NCBI RefSeq assembly: GCF_014211915.1 | Contig: NZ_CP060039.1 | Span: 1,240,001 to 1,304,000, forward strand | Length of the DNA: 64,000 nt | Source of the DNA: Burkholderia cenocepacia | GTDB taxonomy: Bacteria > Pseudomonadota > Gammaproteobacteria > Burkholderiales > Burkholderiaceae | Direction of reading: 5' to 3' | Shown: piece after piece, positions 50,714-60,331 of the stretch | Numbering within the stretch: the first letter of the stretch is position 1 | Layout of the letters: every line of letters starts with the position of its first letter | The notes under the pieces: generated by a model | Seen by the model: the letters and a program-made list of their open reading frames with translations, nothing else | The model's database searches: none | Told to the model about the DNA's origin: nothing | Made by a program: the position numbers and the translations under genes

Positions 50714-51637
50714 ATGAGCCTGAATCTTTCGAATGCGGCAGTCCTCGTTGCTGGCGACGTGATGCTCGACCGCTACTGGTTCGGTGATACCACGCGCATT
50801 TCTCCTGAAGCGCCGGTGCCGGTGGTACATGTGTCGAAGGTTCACACTACCGCTGGCGGTGCTGCGAATGTCGCGGTCAATATTGCGAATCTGGGTGCGA
50901 CGAGCAGCCTGATCTCGGTGATCGGCACCGATACGGCGGGGCAGGATTTGCTTGAGGTTCTTCAGGCAACCCGGGTCCGGTGCGAGTTCCTGCGCGACGC
51001 GAACTTTCAGACCACGGTCAAACTGCGTGTGCTGGCACGTGGCCAGCAGGTCGTACGGGCTGATTTCGAACAGAAACCGGATCACGAGCTGCTGCTTCCG
51101 ATCGTTGATCTCTTTGATACACAACTTGACGCGCATCAAGCGGTGGTGTTTTCGGATTACGGCAAAGGCGGACTGTCTCATTTGCTCGACATGATGCGAA
51201 TTGCACGCGAGCGCGACAAGATCATTCTCGTTGATCCCAAGGGGACGGATTATTCCGCCTATCACGGAGCGACGCTTCTGACGCCTAATCGGGATGAATT
51301 TGCACAGGTGGCCGGCAGTTGGTCTTCCGAGGCGGATTTCGAGCAGAAGGCATTTGCGCTGTGCGCAAACCTCGACTTGCGCGCGCTGCTCGTTACCCGT
51401 TCAGAAGAAGGAATGAGTCTCTTCGTCAACGGGCATCACACAAGGATCAGCGCGCAGGCACGCGAGGTGTACGACGTGTCAGGTGCAGGCGACACGGTGA
51501 TCGCCACGCTGGCGGTAGCACTTGCGAACGGGTATACGCTCGAGGATGCTGCGCGTCTTGCAAATCGGGCCGCAGGCGTTGTTGTAGGCAAGGTCGGCAC
51601 CGCGCCTATCACACTCGACGAACTGATTCGTGCCTGA
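50714..51637 (+). CDS. hldA: D-glycero-beta-D-manno-heptose-7-phosphate kinase (HldA/RfaE domain I)
   Basis: 307 residues from the ATG at 50714 (MSLNLSNAAVLVAGDVMLDRYW). A PfkB-type sugar kinase with the RfaE signature WFGDTTRISPEAPVPVV, TAGGAANVA near the substrate site and the ATP-site VSGAGDTVIATLA. It phosphorylates heptose 7-phosphate at C1 on the way to ADP-heptose. In Burkholderia the core lipopolysaccharide hldA lies, as far as I know, in another locus, so this may be a second copy serving the polysaccharide here. No cytidylyltransferase domain is fused to it. The ribosome site is weak. Confidence 0.88.
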   Translation: MSLNLSNAAVLVAGDVMLDRYWFGDTTRISPEAPVPVVHVSKVHTTAGGAANVAVNIANLGATSSLISVIGTDTAGQDLLEVLQATRVRCEFLRDANFQTTVKLRVLARGQQVVRADFEQKPDHELLLPIVDLFDTQLDAHQAVVFSDYGKGGLSHLLDMMRIARERDKIILVDPKGTDYSAYHGATLLTPNRDEFAQVAGSWSSEADFEQKAFALCANLDLRALLVTRSEEGMSLFVNGHHTRISAQAREVYDVSGAGDTVIATLAVALANGYTLEDAARLANRAAGVVVGKVGTAPITLDELIRA

Positions 51638-51751
51638 TGATCGTAGAGATGCTCGGATTCGGATGTATCAGGTGCTTGTCACGTGTGCCATCCGAACAAT
51701 GCACAAGGCACTGAGCGCATGGAGTGAGCTTCGTGATGTGACGAGGCCGGA

Positions 51752-52396
51752 TCAGTAAACGCCGTCCGGTCTGATTTTTTCGACTACGCATTCGATCTCG
51801 TAAGGCCCTTCCGCGTGCTGCTCCGACGGTAGATGAAAGTCCGCGGTCCGGAACCGCTCGCGCAAGTGGGCGATTCGGTACGTACTGCGCGGAATGGAGG
51901 ACTCGATTTCGTGGAGCAGGCGCGCTGCTGTATAGAAGCGGCGATGATCTCCGTTGAACGCTGAGGGCGGCGTACGCCGACGCTCATACGTGTCCATCAG
52001 TGGAACAAACAGAATAAGCGTGCCGTCGTATTCGAGCGCTCTCATGCATTCGCGAAGAAAATAACCATAGTCCGCGATATGCTCTAGCAGATGTGAGGCA
52101 TGAATTGTGCCCAGCGAGTCATTCTCGTACGGAAGATTTCGACCGTCGTAACCTGGCGTGTCTATATCGAGTCCATGCGCTTCCTCGAAGATCGGTGTTG
52201 AGTCGGCGGCCCCTTTGTAGCCGACGTCGACCACGATGCCGGGGCGAACGAATCGCTCCCAGAAACCTTCGGCCATTCGTTGATCGAACAGTCTAGTTGG
52301 TTCGCCCTGCAATCGGCTCGATTTCACTAGCTTGATGCGACGTGCAAAGTTGTCCATTTGTCCGAGTATCCATCGTTGTATTAAGGGGCTCGTCAA
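51752..52396 (-). CDS. SAM-dependent methyltransferase (class I)
   Basis: 214 residues from a TTG at 52396; an ATG at 52357 (MDNFARRIKL) is an alternative. The SAM-binding beta strand VVDVGYKG, the acidic residue in GLDIDTPGY and the motif PYENDSLGTIHASHLLEHIADYG belong to the Methyltransf_11 type. It probably methylates a sugar of the surface polymer or a lipid-linked intermediate; no further specificity is visible. It is the most downstream gene of the minus-strand polysaccharide operon and converges on hldA. The 249 bp between it and the next gene upstream (52397-52645) show no gene or repeat. Confidence 0.75.
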   Translation of the reverse strand: MTSPLIQRWILGQMDNFARRIKLVKSSRLQGEPTRLFDQRMAEGFWERFVRPGIVVDVGYKGAADSTPIFEEAHGLDIDTPGYDGRNLPYENDSLGTIHASHLLEHIADYGYFLRECMRALEYDGTLILFVPLMDTYERRRTPPSAFNGDHRRFYTAARLLHEIESSIPRSTYRIAHLRERFRTADFHLPSEQHAEGPYEIECVVEKIRPDGVY

Positions 52397-52645
52397 ACTT
52401 TTCCATTGAACGGCTACGTTACTGGGGAGCTGTCACGCTCGCAGCCGGCAACGACTGAATTAACAAGAATGTTGAGTGGAGTAAGGCACCAGTCTGATGA
52501 TCGGAAATTTAACATGCGGTGGCAACGCACGTATTTCATCGCCGGCCACCGTTCAGTCGCTATGCAGCAAAGGCATCGGAAATTCAGAAACGGTCGGCTT
52601 GAACGAACACTCAGGCATTTGCTGGAAGTCTTCCAGTGTGGTCAT

Positions 52646-53760
52646 TCAGCAAGACGCGACACGACGATAGACGTCGATAGTGTGCTTCGCGCATTGGGAC
52701 CAACTGCGTCGAGATGAAATCTCCAAGCCCCGTGTCCGAGCGTTGGTGCGCCACGTGTCGTCAGTCAGGATATGCTCGATCCCGTCGCGCAGGGCTTCGT
52801 GATGATCCGGTTCGACAAGATGGGCTGCGCCGTCGGCGACCTCAGGAAGGGATGACCGATTCGAGCAAAGGGAAGGGATGCCGCTGGCAAGCGCTTCCAG
52901 CAACGGCAGGCCGTAGCCTTCATATATCGATGGAAAGACAAATGCGCGTGCGCCGGCGTATAACACCGGTAGTATCGCTTCGGGCACGAATCCTAGGTAG
53001 CGCAACCATCCTTCTTGTTCTCCCGTGGCGATTGCCGCTTTCAGTGATTCGTTGAGCCACCCGTCGCTGCCTGCGAGTACCAGCGGATATCGGGTGCGAA
53101 GATCGGCGGGAATATCGCGATAAGCGCTCAGCAGGCGATCGATCCGCTTGCGCGGTTCCAGTGTCGAGACGCAAAGCGTATAAGTGCCTGGACCCAAGTT
53201 CAGTGGTTGCAGCGCAATGAGAAGTTCTTCAGTGGTACGTGGATGAAATTCAGGCGCTACGCCAAGCTCGACAGTCGAGATCGACTGTTCCGGCCATCCG
53301 AAATATTCAACGATCTCATTTCTGGTTGCCCAAGAATCCGAGATCAAGTGGTGCGCTCGAGCGAGCGTCGAGGAGAATTGCGATTCGAATTGCCGGATGC
53401 GTGCGGCCGGGTGAGTTTCCGGATACTTGAAAACGGACAGGTCATGCACGGTCACCACGCCTTGCTCGATAAATGACGGTAGAAAATAGTTTGGAGAATG
53501 AAATAGGCTGCGTGATGTGCGTTGCTTGACAGACCACGTTTGCCATGCCTTAGTCAGAGGCCTGAAGAGGCCTCTGCGACGCGGCTCCCCGGCCGTTCCT
53601 GCAAGAAGGTTCGTGGGATTTGCAACCCAGCGATCGCCATACAGAAAGCGGACGCTTTCCAACTCGGGGAGCGGTGATAGTGGGTCGCCAACTCCCATGC
53701 ATAGCGGCCAATCCCCGTCAGCGGCGGACGGATGGCGTCGACTGCCAGGACGACGTTCAT
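52646..53760 (-). pseudogene. Glycosyltransferase family 4 protein, frameshifted near its N-terminus
   Basis: The natural start is the ATG at 53760 (MNVVLAVDAIRPPLTGIGRY), overlapping the rmd stop by ATGA. The frame is lost at about 53680, where one base of a CC pair is missing; PELESVRFLYGDRWVANP and everything after it continue in the next frame. Joined, the protein is about 371 residues. The GT4 motifs VSTLEPRKRIDRLL and FVFPSIYEGYGLPLLEALASG are intact. It presumably adds D-rhamnose or mannose to the polymer. A cell could still make a shorter product from the ATG at 53698 but without the acceptor-binding N-terminus. Confidence 0.83.
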
Positions 53761-54653
53761 TCGCCGTGCTCCAGCATCCAGTTCAGTGTATCTTTCAGCG
53801 GAATCGTATTCAATGAACCGACGAGTGTCTCAAGGCGCGCCTTGCTGCCGACCAGACGACGAACTTCGTTGGATCGAACAAACGCCGGATTAATCCGAAT
53901 CTCCGGGGCATATCCGGTAAGCGTCCGCATAGTATCGAGGATATCTTCAAGAGAATGTCCGGTTCCAGAGCACACGTTGACGACCTGACCGCATATCTCG
54001 TGTTCCACGAGCCTTCGGTAAGCGCCGGCGACCATGCGTACGTCGGAAAAGTCTCTCACAACGTTGATGTTGCCCAACTCAAGGACCGGCGCGCGCCGCC
54101 TGAAATGATCGACGATCTTGGGAAGCAGGAATGCCACGGACTGACCGACACCAGTGTAGTTGAATGGACGCACAATCGTGATAGGAAGTTTGTCCATCCA
54201 GAGCGCGGCCATGTACTCCATCGCCAGCTTGCTCACAGCATAGTCGTTGGCGGGGCTCGGCGGAACCGTTTCATCCACCGGCTCGCGTGCTGCGTTACCG
54301 TAGATGTTCGCGCTGCTCGCGAGAAGGACGGACGCAGGCTTGTGCGAAGATCTGGCCAATGCGTCAAGAAGATTGCGCGTGCCAATGACGTTGGTTCGAT
54401 ACATACCATCGACGTCGCCGTGCGCAACGAATGCGATCGCGGCGAGATGGATGACGATATCCGGGCGTTCGCGCGCGATCACGTCAATTGTTTGTTTGCG
54501 GTCCAGCAGATCGCAAGCAAACGTTGGCCATGAGCTTGCTTCTTGAGCCCCGTGAGCCGTGCCACATACGATATAACCGGCCTTCTCCAGCTCGGCTGCC
54601 ACATATCGGCCAGTAAAGCCGGCGATACCGGTGACGAGTGCTTTGCGTGTCAT
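53757..54653 (-). CDS. rmd: GDP-6-deoxy-D-mannose (GDP-D-rhamnose) reductase
   Basis: 298 residues from the ATG at 54653 (MTRKALVTGIAGFTGRYVAAEL). The Rossmann motif TGIAGFTGRY and the short-chain dehydrogenase YAVSKLAME catalytic pair (Tyr, Lys) are present. It reduces the 4-keto product of Gmd to GDP-D-rhamnose. The pairing with gmd and the absence of a GDP-fucose synthase favour D-rhamnose over L-fucose, though a D-talose-forming epimerase-reductase cannot be excluded. It starts 1 bp after the sulfotransferase gene's stop. Confidence 0.85.
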   Translation of the reverse strand: MTRKALVTGIAGFTGRYVAAELEKAGYIVCGTAHGAQEASSWPTFACDLLDRKQTIDVIARERPDIVIHLAAIAFVAHGDVDGMYRTNVIGTRNLLDALARSSHKPASVLLASSANIYGNAAREPVDETVPPSPANDYAVSKLAMEYMAALWMDKLPITIVRPFNYTGVGQSVAFLLPKIVDHFRRRAPVLELGNINVVRDFSDVRMVAGAYRRLVEHEICGQVVNVCSGTGHSLEDILDTMRTLTGYAPEIRINPAFVRSNEVRRLVGSKARLETLVGSLNTIPLKDTLNWMLEHGE

Positions 54654-54654
54654 G

Positions 54655-56277
54655 TTATTCCGCAGAAGTGACCGTGACTTCGACATATCCGGTTCGGAAC
54701 CCCCGCTCTTCGAACCAGTAAATACCTTCTTGGAGCATCGTGAGTTCCAGAATGTATCGGCCAGGCAATTCCGGAGCTTCGATCCAGGCGTCCGCTGATA
54801 TCTGGGTTCGAGGAGGAATGCCGCCATCGGGCAGTGAGGAACGCGAGCCGTCGAAGACGGCTATCTCGCCGCTATCGCGCCGCCAGTGATATGCAATCTT
54901 GACTGGACGGAATTTGTCGCCGATCCATACCGAGTCGCTTTCATTCCAGATGTGCACGGGAACACATGTACGCTTTCCGCTGGCGATTTCGAGCGTTGCG
55001 ATATCGGTACTGATCGAGCCCTGAGGATGCTGGACGACAATATCGTCCTGAACAGACCCGACCCGGCTGATAGACAGCTCGGAGGGCAGGTACATGTAGC
55101 CCATGTGCGGAATCGGTACGTCCCGATAGACCCTAAATTCGCACGCATGGTCTTGCCAGAACAGTTCGTTCAAGTGTCCAGGCAATCGTTCGGTAAACGA
55201 GAACCCTGCGAAATAGTTTCCTTCCGGCAAAATGGCGGCGACTTTGAAGCTCAATCGATATGAGCCAGTTTCGGCGTTTAGCAGAGGTGTACCGATCTGC
55301 GTGCTGTTGATGCTGAACGCGCAGCTGTCATGCTCGTCCATCAGCGAGAGGGTAATCTCCAGATCCTCGATCGGGCGCGTAAGCAGGAACTCGATATCGA
55401 AGGTCATCGCTACGCCATGACGAACCCGAGTTCCGTTTTGTAGTGAAATGAACGCTACGCTGACGTCTGGGGTATTGAGCACTCGAGGCATGGGTTCGTC
55501 GAACTTTCGCCATCCTGGAAGCGGCTGCGCAGGCGTGGCCGGTTCATGCACCGACCGCTGTTGACGAAATTCGGAGAGGTGGTCGTAGAACTCCAGATCC
55601 AGTCGATTGAGTTCGACCAGACGCTCGCGTAGCGTTTGGCTGATTTCGGTTGCCTTGGGGCGCCTGCTCGTGACGTTGACTTTTCCAAGTCGCTCAAGCG
55701 GCTCGATACCTACCAGACGTGCGACATCGCGCATGAATTCCGACATGTGCTCATACATGCCAACCACTTCGTAGCGGCTGATGGCGGCGAGCGCACAGGC
55801 AAGTTTGGTCTGGTCGTTATCCGATGGGTGGCCGGCCACCCTGGAGAAATGTTCTACGTACGGAGAGCGTACGGAATCGAAGAATTCCGGCGTCGCTTCT
55901 TCGCCTTCTGATTCGAGGAACTTGCGCGCACCTTCGATAAGCGGGCGCGTCTCGGAGTCTTCAGGAACGTTGTTGATCAGAAAATAGATCCACGAGATCG
56001 CACGATCAAGTGGTTCACGAAGCAGCGTGATGTACTGGTAGCGCGGATCGAGTTGCTCTCCGTGACGGAAAATCACGTGCGCAGAGATGATGGAATATCG
56101 ACCGCCGTATTGTCGGACGAGGGCAGCATGCTCGCCGACGAGATTGGTCGTCACGCACCCACTGCCGAGCGATTTGGCGAGCCAGTTGTTGATCGCCTGG
56201 CCTGCGGTTTTGGGCAGATGGTCGAAAATGACTCGCCCCGGGAATGCTTTGGTCTCTTGCAACGTGCGCTCCGTCAT
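54655..56277 (-). CDS. Sulfotransferase fused to a Wzt-C-like carbohydrate-binding domain
   Basis: 540 residues. Residues about 14-240 resemble the Sulfotransfer_2 type: the 5'-phosphosulfate loop DHLPKTAGQ (about 19-27) and the 3'-phosphate motif TLLREPLDRAIS (84-95). Residues about 255-390 form a beta-sandwich with the look of the Wzt C-terminal O-antigen-binding domain (VSVAFISLQNG, AMTFDIEFLL, LPEGNYFAGFSF). A second beta domain follows at about 425-540 (VHIWNESDSVWIGD, IAYHWRRD, LPGRYILELTMLQEGIYWF). I infer a transferase that sulfates the polymer, held to it by its own binding domain. It lies between gmd (4 bp) and rmd (1 bp). Confidence 0.8.
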   Translation of the reverse strand: MTERTLQETKAFPGRVIFDHLPKTAGQAINNWLAKSLGSGCVTTNLVGEHAALVRQYGGRYSIISAHVIFRHGEQLDPRYQYITLLREPLDRAISWIYFLINNVPEDSETRPLIEGARKFLESEGEEATPEFFDSVRSPYVEHFSRVAGHPSDNDQTKLACALAAISRYEVVGMYEHMSEFMRDVARLVGIEPLERLGKVNVTSRRPKATEISQTLRERLVELNRLDLEFYDHLSEFRQQRSVHEPATPAQPLPGWRKFDEPMPRVLNTPDVSVAFISLQNGTRVRHGVAMTFDIEFLLTRPIEDLEITLSLMDEHDSCAFSINSTQIGTPLLNAETGSYRLSFKVAAILPEGNYFAGFSFTERLPGHLNELFWQDHACEFRVYRDVPIPHMGYMYLPSELSISRVGSVQDDIVVQHPQGSISTDIATLEIASGKRTCVPVHIWNESDSVWIGDKFRPVKIAYHWRRDSGEIAVFDGSRSSLPDGGIPPRTQISADAWIEAPELPGRYILELTMLQEGIYWFEERGFRTGYVEVTVTSAE

Positions 56278-56281
56278 CGTG

Positions 56282-57364
<1,083 letters not shown>

Positions 57365-57424
57365 CTACGGGCGCACGTCGATATCATGCCGCGGGCGCCA
57401 GCAGCAGTTGGCGGCGCACGGAAT

Positions 57425-60331
57425 TTACGCTGCTGCCATCACGTCATGCGTCGTTTCGATGCAAAGGCCACGGACGGCCAGAGCCAGGTAGCGTTCGTCG
57501 CCGTTCCCGGGTTGCTTGGCGTCCGGAAGTGCGATTGAAAGCTGATTTTTTCCGACGCGCAGATTGCTGACCGGCAGGCGTAGCTCGAGATGCACCCCTT
57601 CCTGAACCCCTTCGAATACCGATACGCCGTTCAAGGCAAGCTTGACGCGCTGTGCCCCGAGCGTATCGAACAGGAGCGTGAGAACGCCGGATTCCGGCAT
57701 CGTTTCGGCACATTCGAAGGTCAGGTCGGAGTGTCTCCCGTTGGTCCAGCGGAACAGCGCCTCCGCGTCGCTGAATCCATGCCAATCCACTAGAATCGAA
57801 TGGTGATCGACCGGCTTGTTCGGATAGATGAAATCGATGCTTGGCGGTGGCGCATAGTCGGGATGGTTGTGCGCGATGTATGTAGCGATATTCGCGAGAT
57901 CGATGTCCTGGCCTGGAGGAATGAGCGTAGCAAGAGATGCGACCAATTCATCGACGATTGCCACACTGCTGCGCTGAATCGCGACTGGCGAGATGCACAA
58001 TTCGTTGGGCGCGGCGGTGAATGTGTCGAAATTTTCAAGTGCTTCGGCAACCTGATTGCTGACGTCGCTGACCTGAATGTCGTTAAGGCAGAACAGCGAA
58101 TATTCGCAGTCGGATCGTTTGGCACCGTGGCAGGGCGCGCATTGGGCCTCGCGATGTATCACGAAGCTTTGATGAAATTGTGGTGCCCATTCGGCGCTTA
58201 ACTCATGCCCGGAATAGATACCGATTACGATAAGGCCGAGGTAGGATGCGAGGTGCGCCCCACCGGAATTATTGGCAATGCATACTGCATTTGCTGACAG
58301 AGAGGTAGTGAGATCGTCGAAATTCAACCCAAGATGGATTGCGACCCGGTCATCGGCAGGAAAGACGAATTCATCTGCTTCGGCAGCATTGGCAAAGTAC
58401 AGGTTGATGCGCTTGAGCAGCGAATGCGTGAGAAGTTGCCGAACGAGCGATTCATAGTTCGGGGCACCCCATTCACGCGCGTCGTTGCCGGCCTTCGGGA
58501 AAATGGCGATATGGCCTGAATTGGGACGAATGCCCCGACGCAGATCGGGGAGCGAAATGTAGTCGTTGATATCGTCGGGGATTGAGTCCACAACGGTGAT
58601 CATCTGCTTTGAGATCGATGTCTTGTTCAGTACCGATGCCCGCGAAGGAATGTCCGGGAACGTGCGAATGGCGACATCGAGTCTCCCGTCAATATCCGTA
58701 TCGGTCGTTTCATACCCCACCTTGACGCCGGCCTTTACCCGTGCCAGTAGGAAGCGGGCGTCGCGTTGGCGGCGCAGGTCGATCGCGATGTCATAGCGTG
58801 GCAGGGACTTTAGCAGGGTATCGAGCTTCTCTTCCGTGATGGACGGAAGCTCCGACGATTTCCGCTTAAAATAGTCATACGTGTGAATCTTGTCGAACAG
58901 GCCGGTCTGGGCCGCAATGGGAGCATTCCACCCGCCGGTAATGACCTCGATGTGCGCGTTCGGGTATCGCGCACGCAACTTGGCAAATGCCGGAATGGCG
59001 AGAATGAAATCACCGAGATGGTCAAGCTTGATAGCAAGGATTTTGAGCTGACGATTTTCGAAGATCGAGGTCTTCTCGACGCTGAGGTTCGGCGAAATCG
59101 ATACATCATGGTTCCGGGAGAAGTCCCGCAAGGCGGATAGGGCCCGGCGAGCACTGTCGTCCCATGAAAACTTGCGATACTGGGCCTTACCGTGGGTGAT
59201 CAGGCGATTCCTGAATTTCTTGTCGCTCAAGGCAAGCTTGATCTTGGCGCTGATCGAATCGACCGATTCCGGATCGAATAAGGCGTCCTTCATGCCGATC
59301 ACTTCTGGCAGGCTTGTGGCATTTGCCGCGATAGCGGGCGCGCCGCACGCCATTGCCTCAAGAGGAGGTAGGCCGAAGCCTTCGTGCAGAGACGGGAACA
59401 CGAATAGCGAGCACATGTTGTACAGCTTCAGCAAATCGTCGTCCGCTATATAGCCAGTGAACAGCAGTTCATTCTCGCTCAGCCCATTGCTGAGTGCCGT
59501 GCGTCTGTACTCTTGCACGTTGCCTTCAGGCATCTTGCCCGCGAATACGAGCTGATGTGTCTGGCGGATACGTCCCGGGAGCTTTGCATATGCCGTAATG
59601 AGGCGATGCAGATTTTTCCGTTCGTCCGCTCCACCGGTGTACATGACGAACGAGTTGCGAATTCCCATGGAGGTAAGGAATTCCCGTCGTTCGGCGTCCG
59701 ACAACGGCAGGATGCGGAATGATTCGTCGCACGCTCCCGAAATGTTGACGACGTCGCGCTCGGCGAAATCGAGTGCGTCGAGTGCTTCGCGACGCGCACT
59801 TTCGGAAATGGCGAGCAGTTTTCGACTGCGATTCAGCGAAGCAATCTTGCGGTTGTACCATGTCTGGTGCAACTTGCTGTTACGGAAATGCTCATCAGGA
59901 TTGGTCAGCGGAATGAGGTCGTAGAGGATAACCGCCGTCGGGATGCTGTCGTTGAGCACCCCCACGCTGCCGACTGCGTCATCGCCGAGCCCTTCGAACA
60001 AACTGGTGATCAACACGACGTCAGGTTTCAGATCTGCGAGAAACGCCTCGCGGACTCGTTCTGCAATTTCGCGACGCAGGCGATTCTCCGATTCGAGTTC
60101 GCGAACAGGGCCGGCGGAATTCCAGACCCTGATGTTGCTATCGGGCAGCAAGCCGGAGAATTCGTGCCGGATCGGTTCGATGGTTTCCGGAAACAAAGCA
60201 CTCAGGGCAAGCACGATTTCATGCTCGCCCTTGTTTCGAACCATGGCCTTTGCGAGTGCAAGCGTGTAGCGACCGATGCCGCGGAAGCGGCTTCCGGTCT
60301 GCGCGCCCTGCATATCGATAACGATGCGCAT
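57425..60331 (-). CDS. Three-domain glycosyltransferase: GT4 + GT9 (heptosyltransferase-like) + C-terminal beta-sandwich
   Basis: 968 residues. Residues 1-405 are a GT4 enzyme (DMQGAQTGSRFRGIGRYT, YTGGADERKNLHRL, VFPSLHEGFGLPPLEAMACG). Residues about 428-770 form a GT9 unit (ILAIKLDHLGDFILAIPAFA, IFPKAGNDAREWG, IANNSGGAHLASYLG). A cysteine cluster (CAPCHGAKRSDCEYSLFC, 731-748) follows. Residues about 843-960 look like a carbohydrate-binding or DUF7024-like beta-sandwich. Two different sugar transferases in one chain could lay down a repeating disaccharide. Its ATG overlaps the upstream gene's TAA by one base. Confidence 0.85.
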   Translation of the reverse strand: MRIVIDMQGAQTGSRFRGIGRYTLALAKAMVRNKGEHEIVLALSALFPETIEPIRHEFSGLLPDSNIRVWNSAGPVRELESENRLRREIAERVREAFLADLKPDVVLITSLFEGLGDDAVGSVGVLNDSIPTAVILYDLIPLTNPDEHFRNSKLHQTWYNRKIASLNRSRKLLAISESARREALDALDFAERDVVNISGACDESFRILPLSDAERREFLTSMGIRNSFVMYTGGADERKNLHRLITAYAKLPGRIRQTHQLVFAGKMPEGNVQEYRRTALSNGLSENELLFTGYIADDDLLKLYNMCSLFVFPSLHEGFGLPPLEAMACGAPAIAANATSLPEVIGMKDALFDPESVDSISAKIKLALSDKKFRNRLITHGKAQYRKFSWDDSARRALSALRDFSRNHDVSISPNLSVEKTSIFENRQLKILAIKLDHLGDFILAIPAFAKLRARYPNAHIEVITGGWNAPIAAQTGLFDKIHTYDYFKRKSSELPSITEEKLDTLLKSLPRYDIAIDLRRQRDARFLLARVKAGVKVGYETTDTDIDGRLDVAIRTFPDIPSRASVLNKTSISKQMITVVDSIPDDINDYISLPDLRRGIRPNSGHIAIFPKAGNDAREWGAPNYESLVRQLLTHSLLKRINLYFANAAEADEFVFPADDRVAIHLGLNFDDLTTSLSANAVCIANNSGGAHLASYLGLIVIGIYSGHELSAEWAPQFHQSFVIHREAQCAPCHGAKRSDCEYSLFCLNDIQVSDVSNQVAEALENFDTFTAAPNELCISPVAIQRSSVAIVDELVASLATLIPPGQDIDLANIATYIAHNHPDYAPPPSIDFIYPNKPVDHHSILVDWHGFSDAEALFRWTNGRHSDLTFECAETMPESGVLTLLFDTLGAQRVKLALNGVSVFEGVQEGVHLELRLPVSNLRVGKNQLSIALPDAKQPGNGDERYLALAVRGLCIETTHDVMAAA

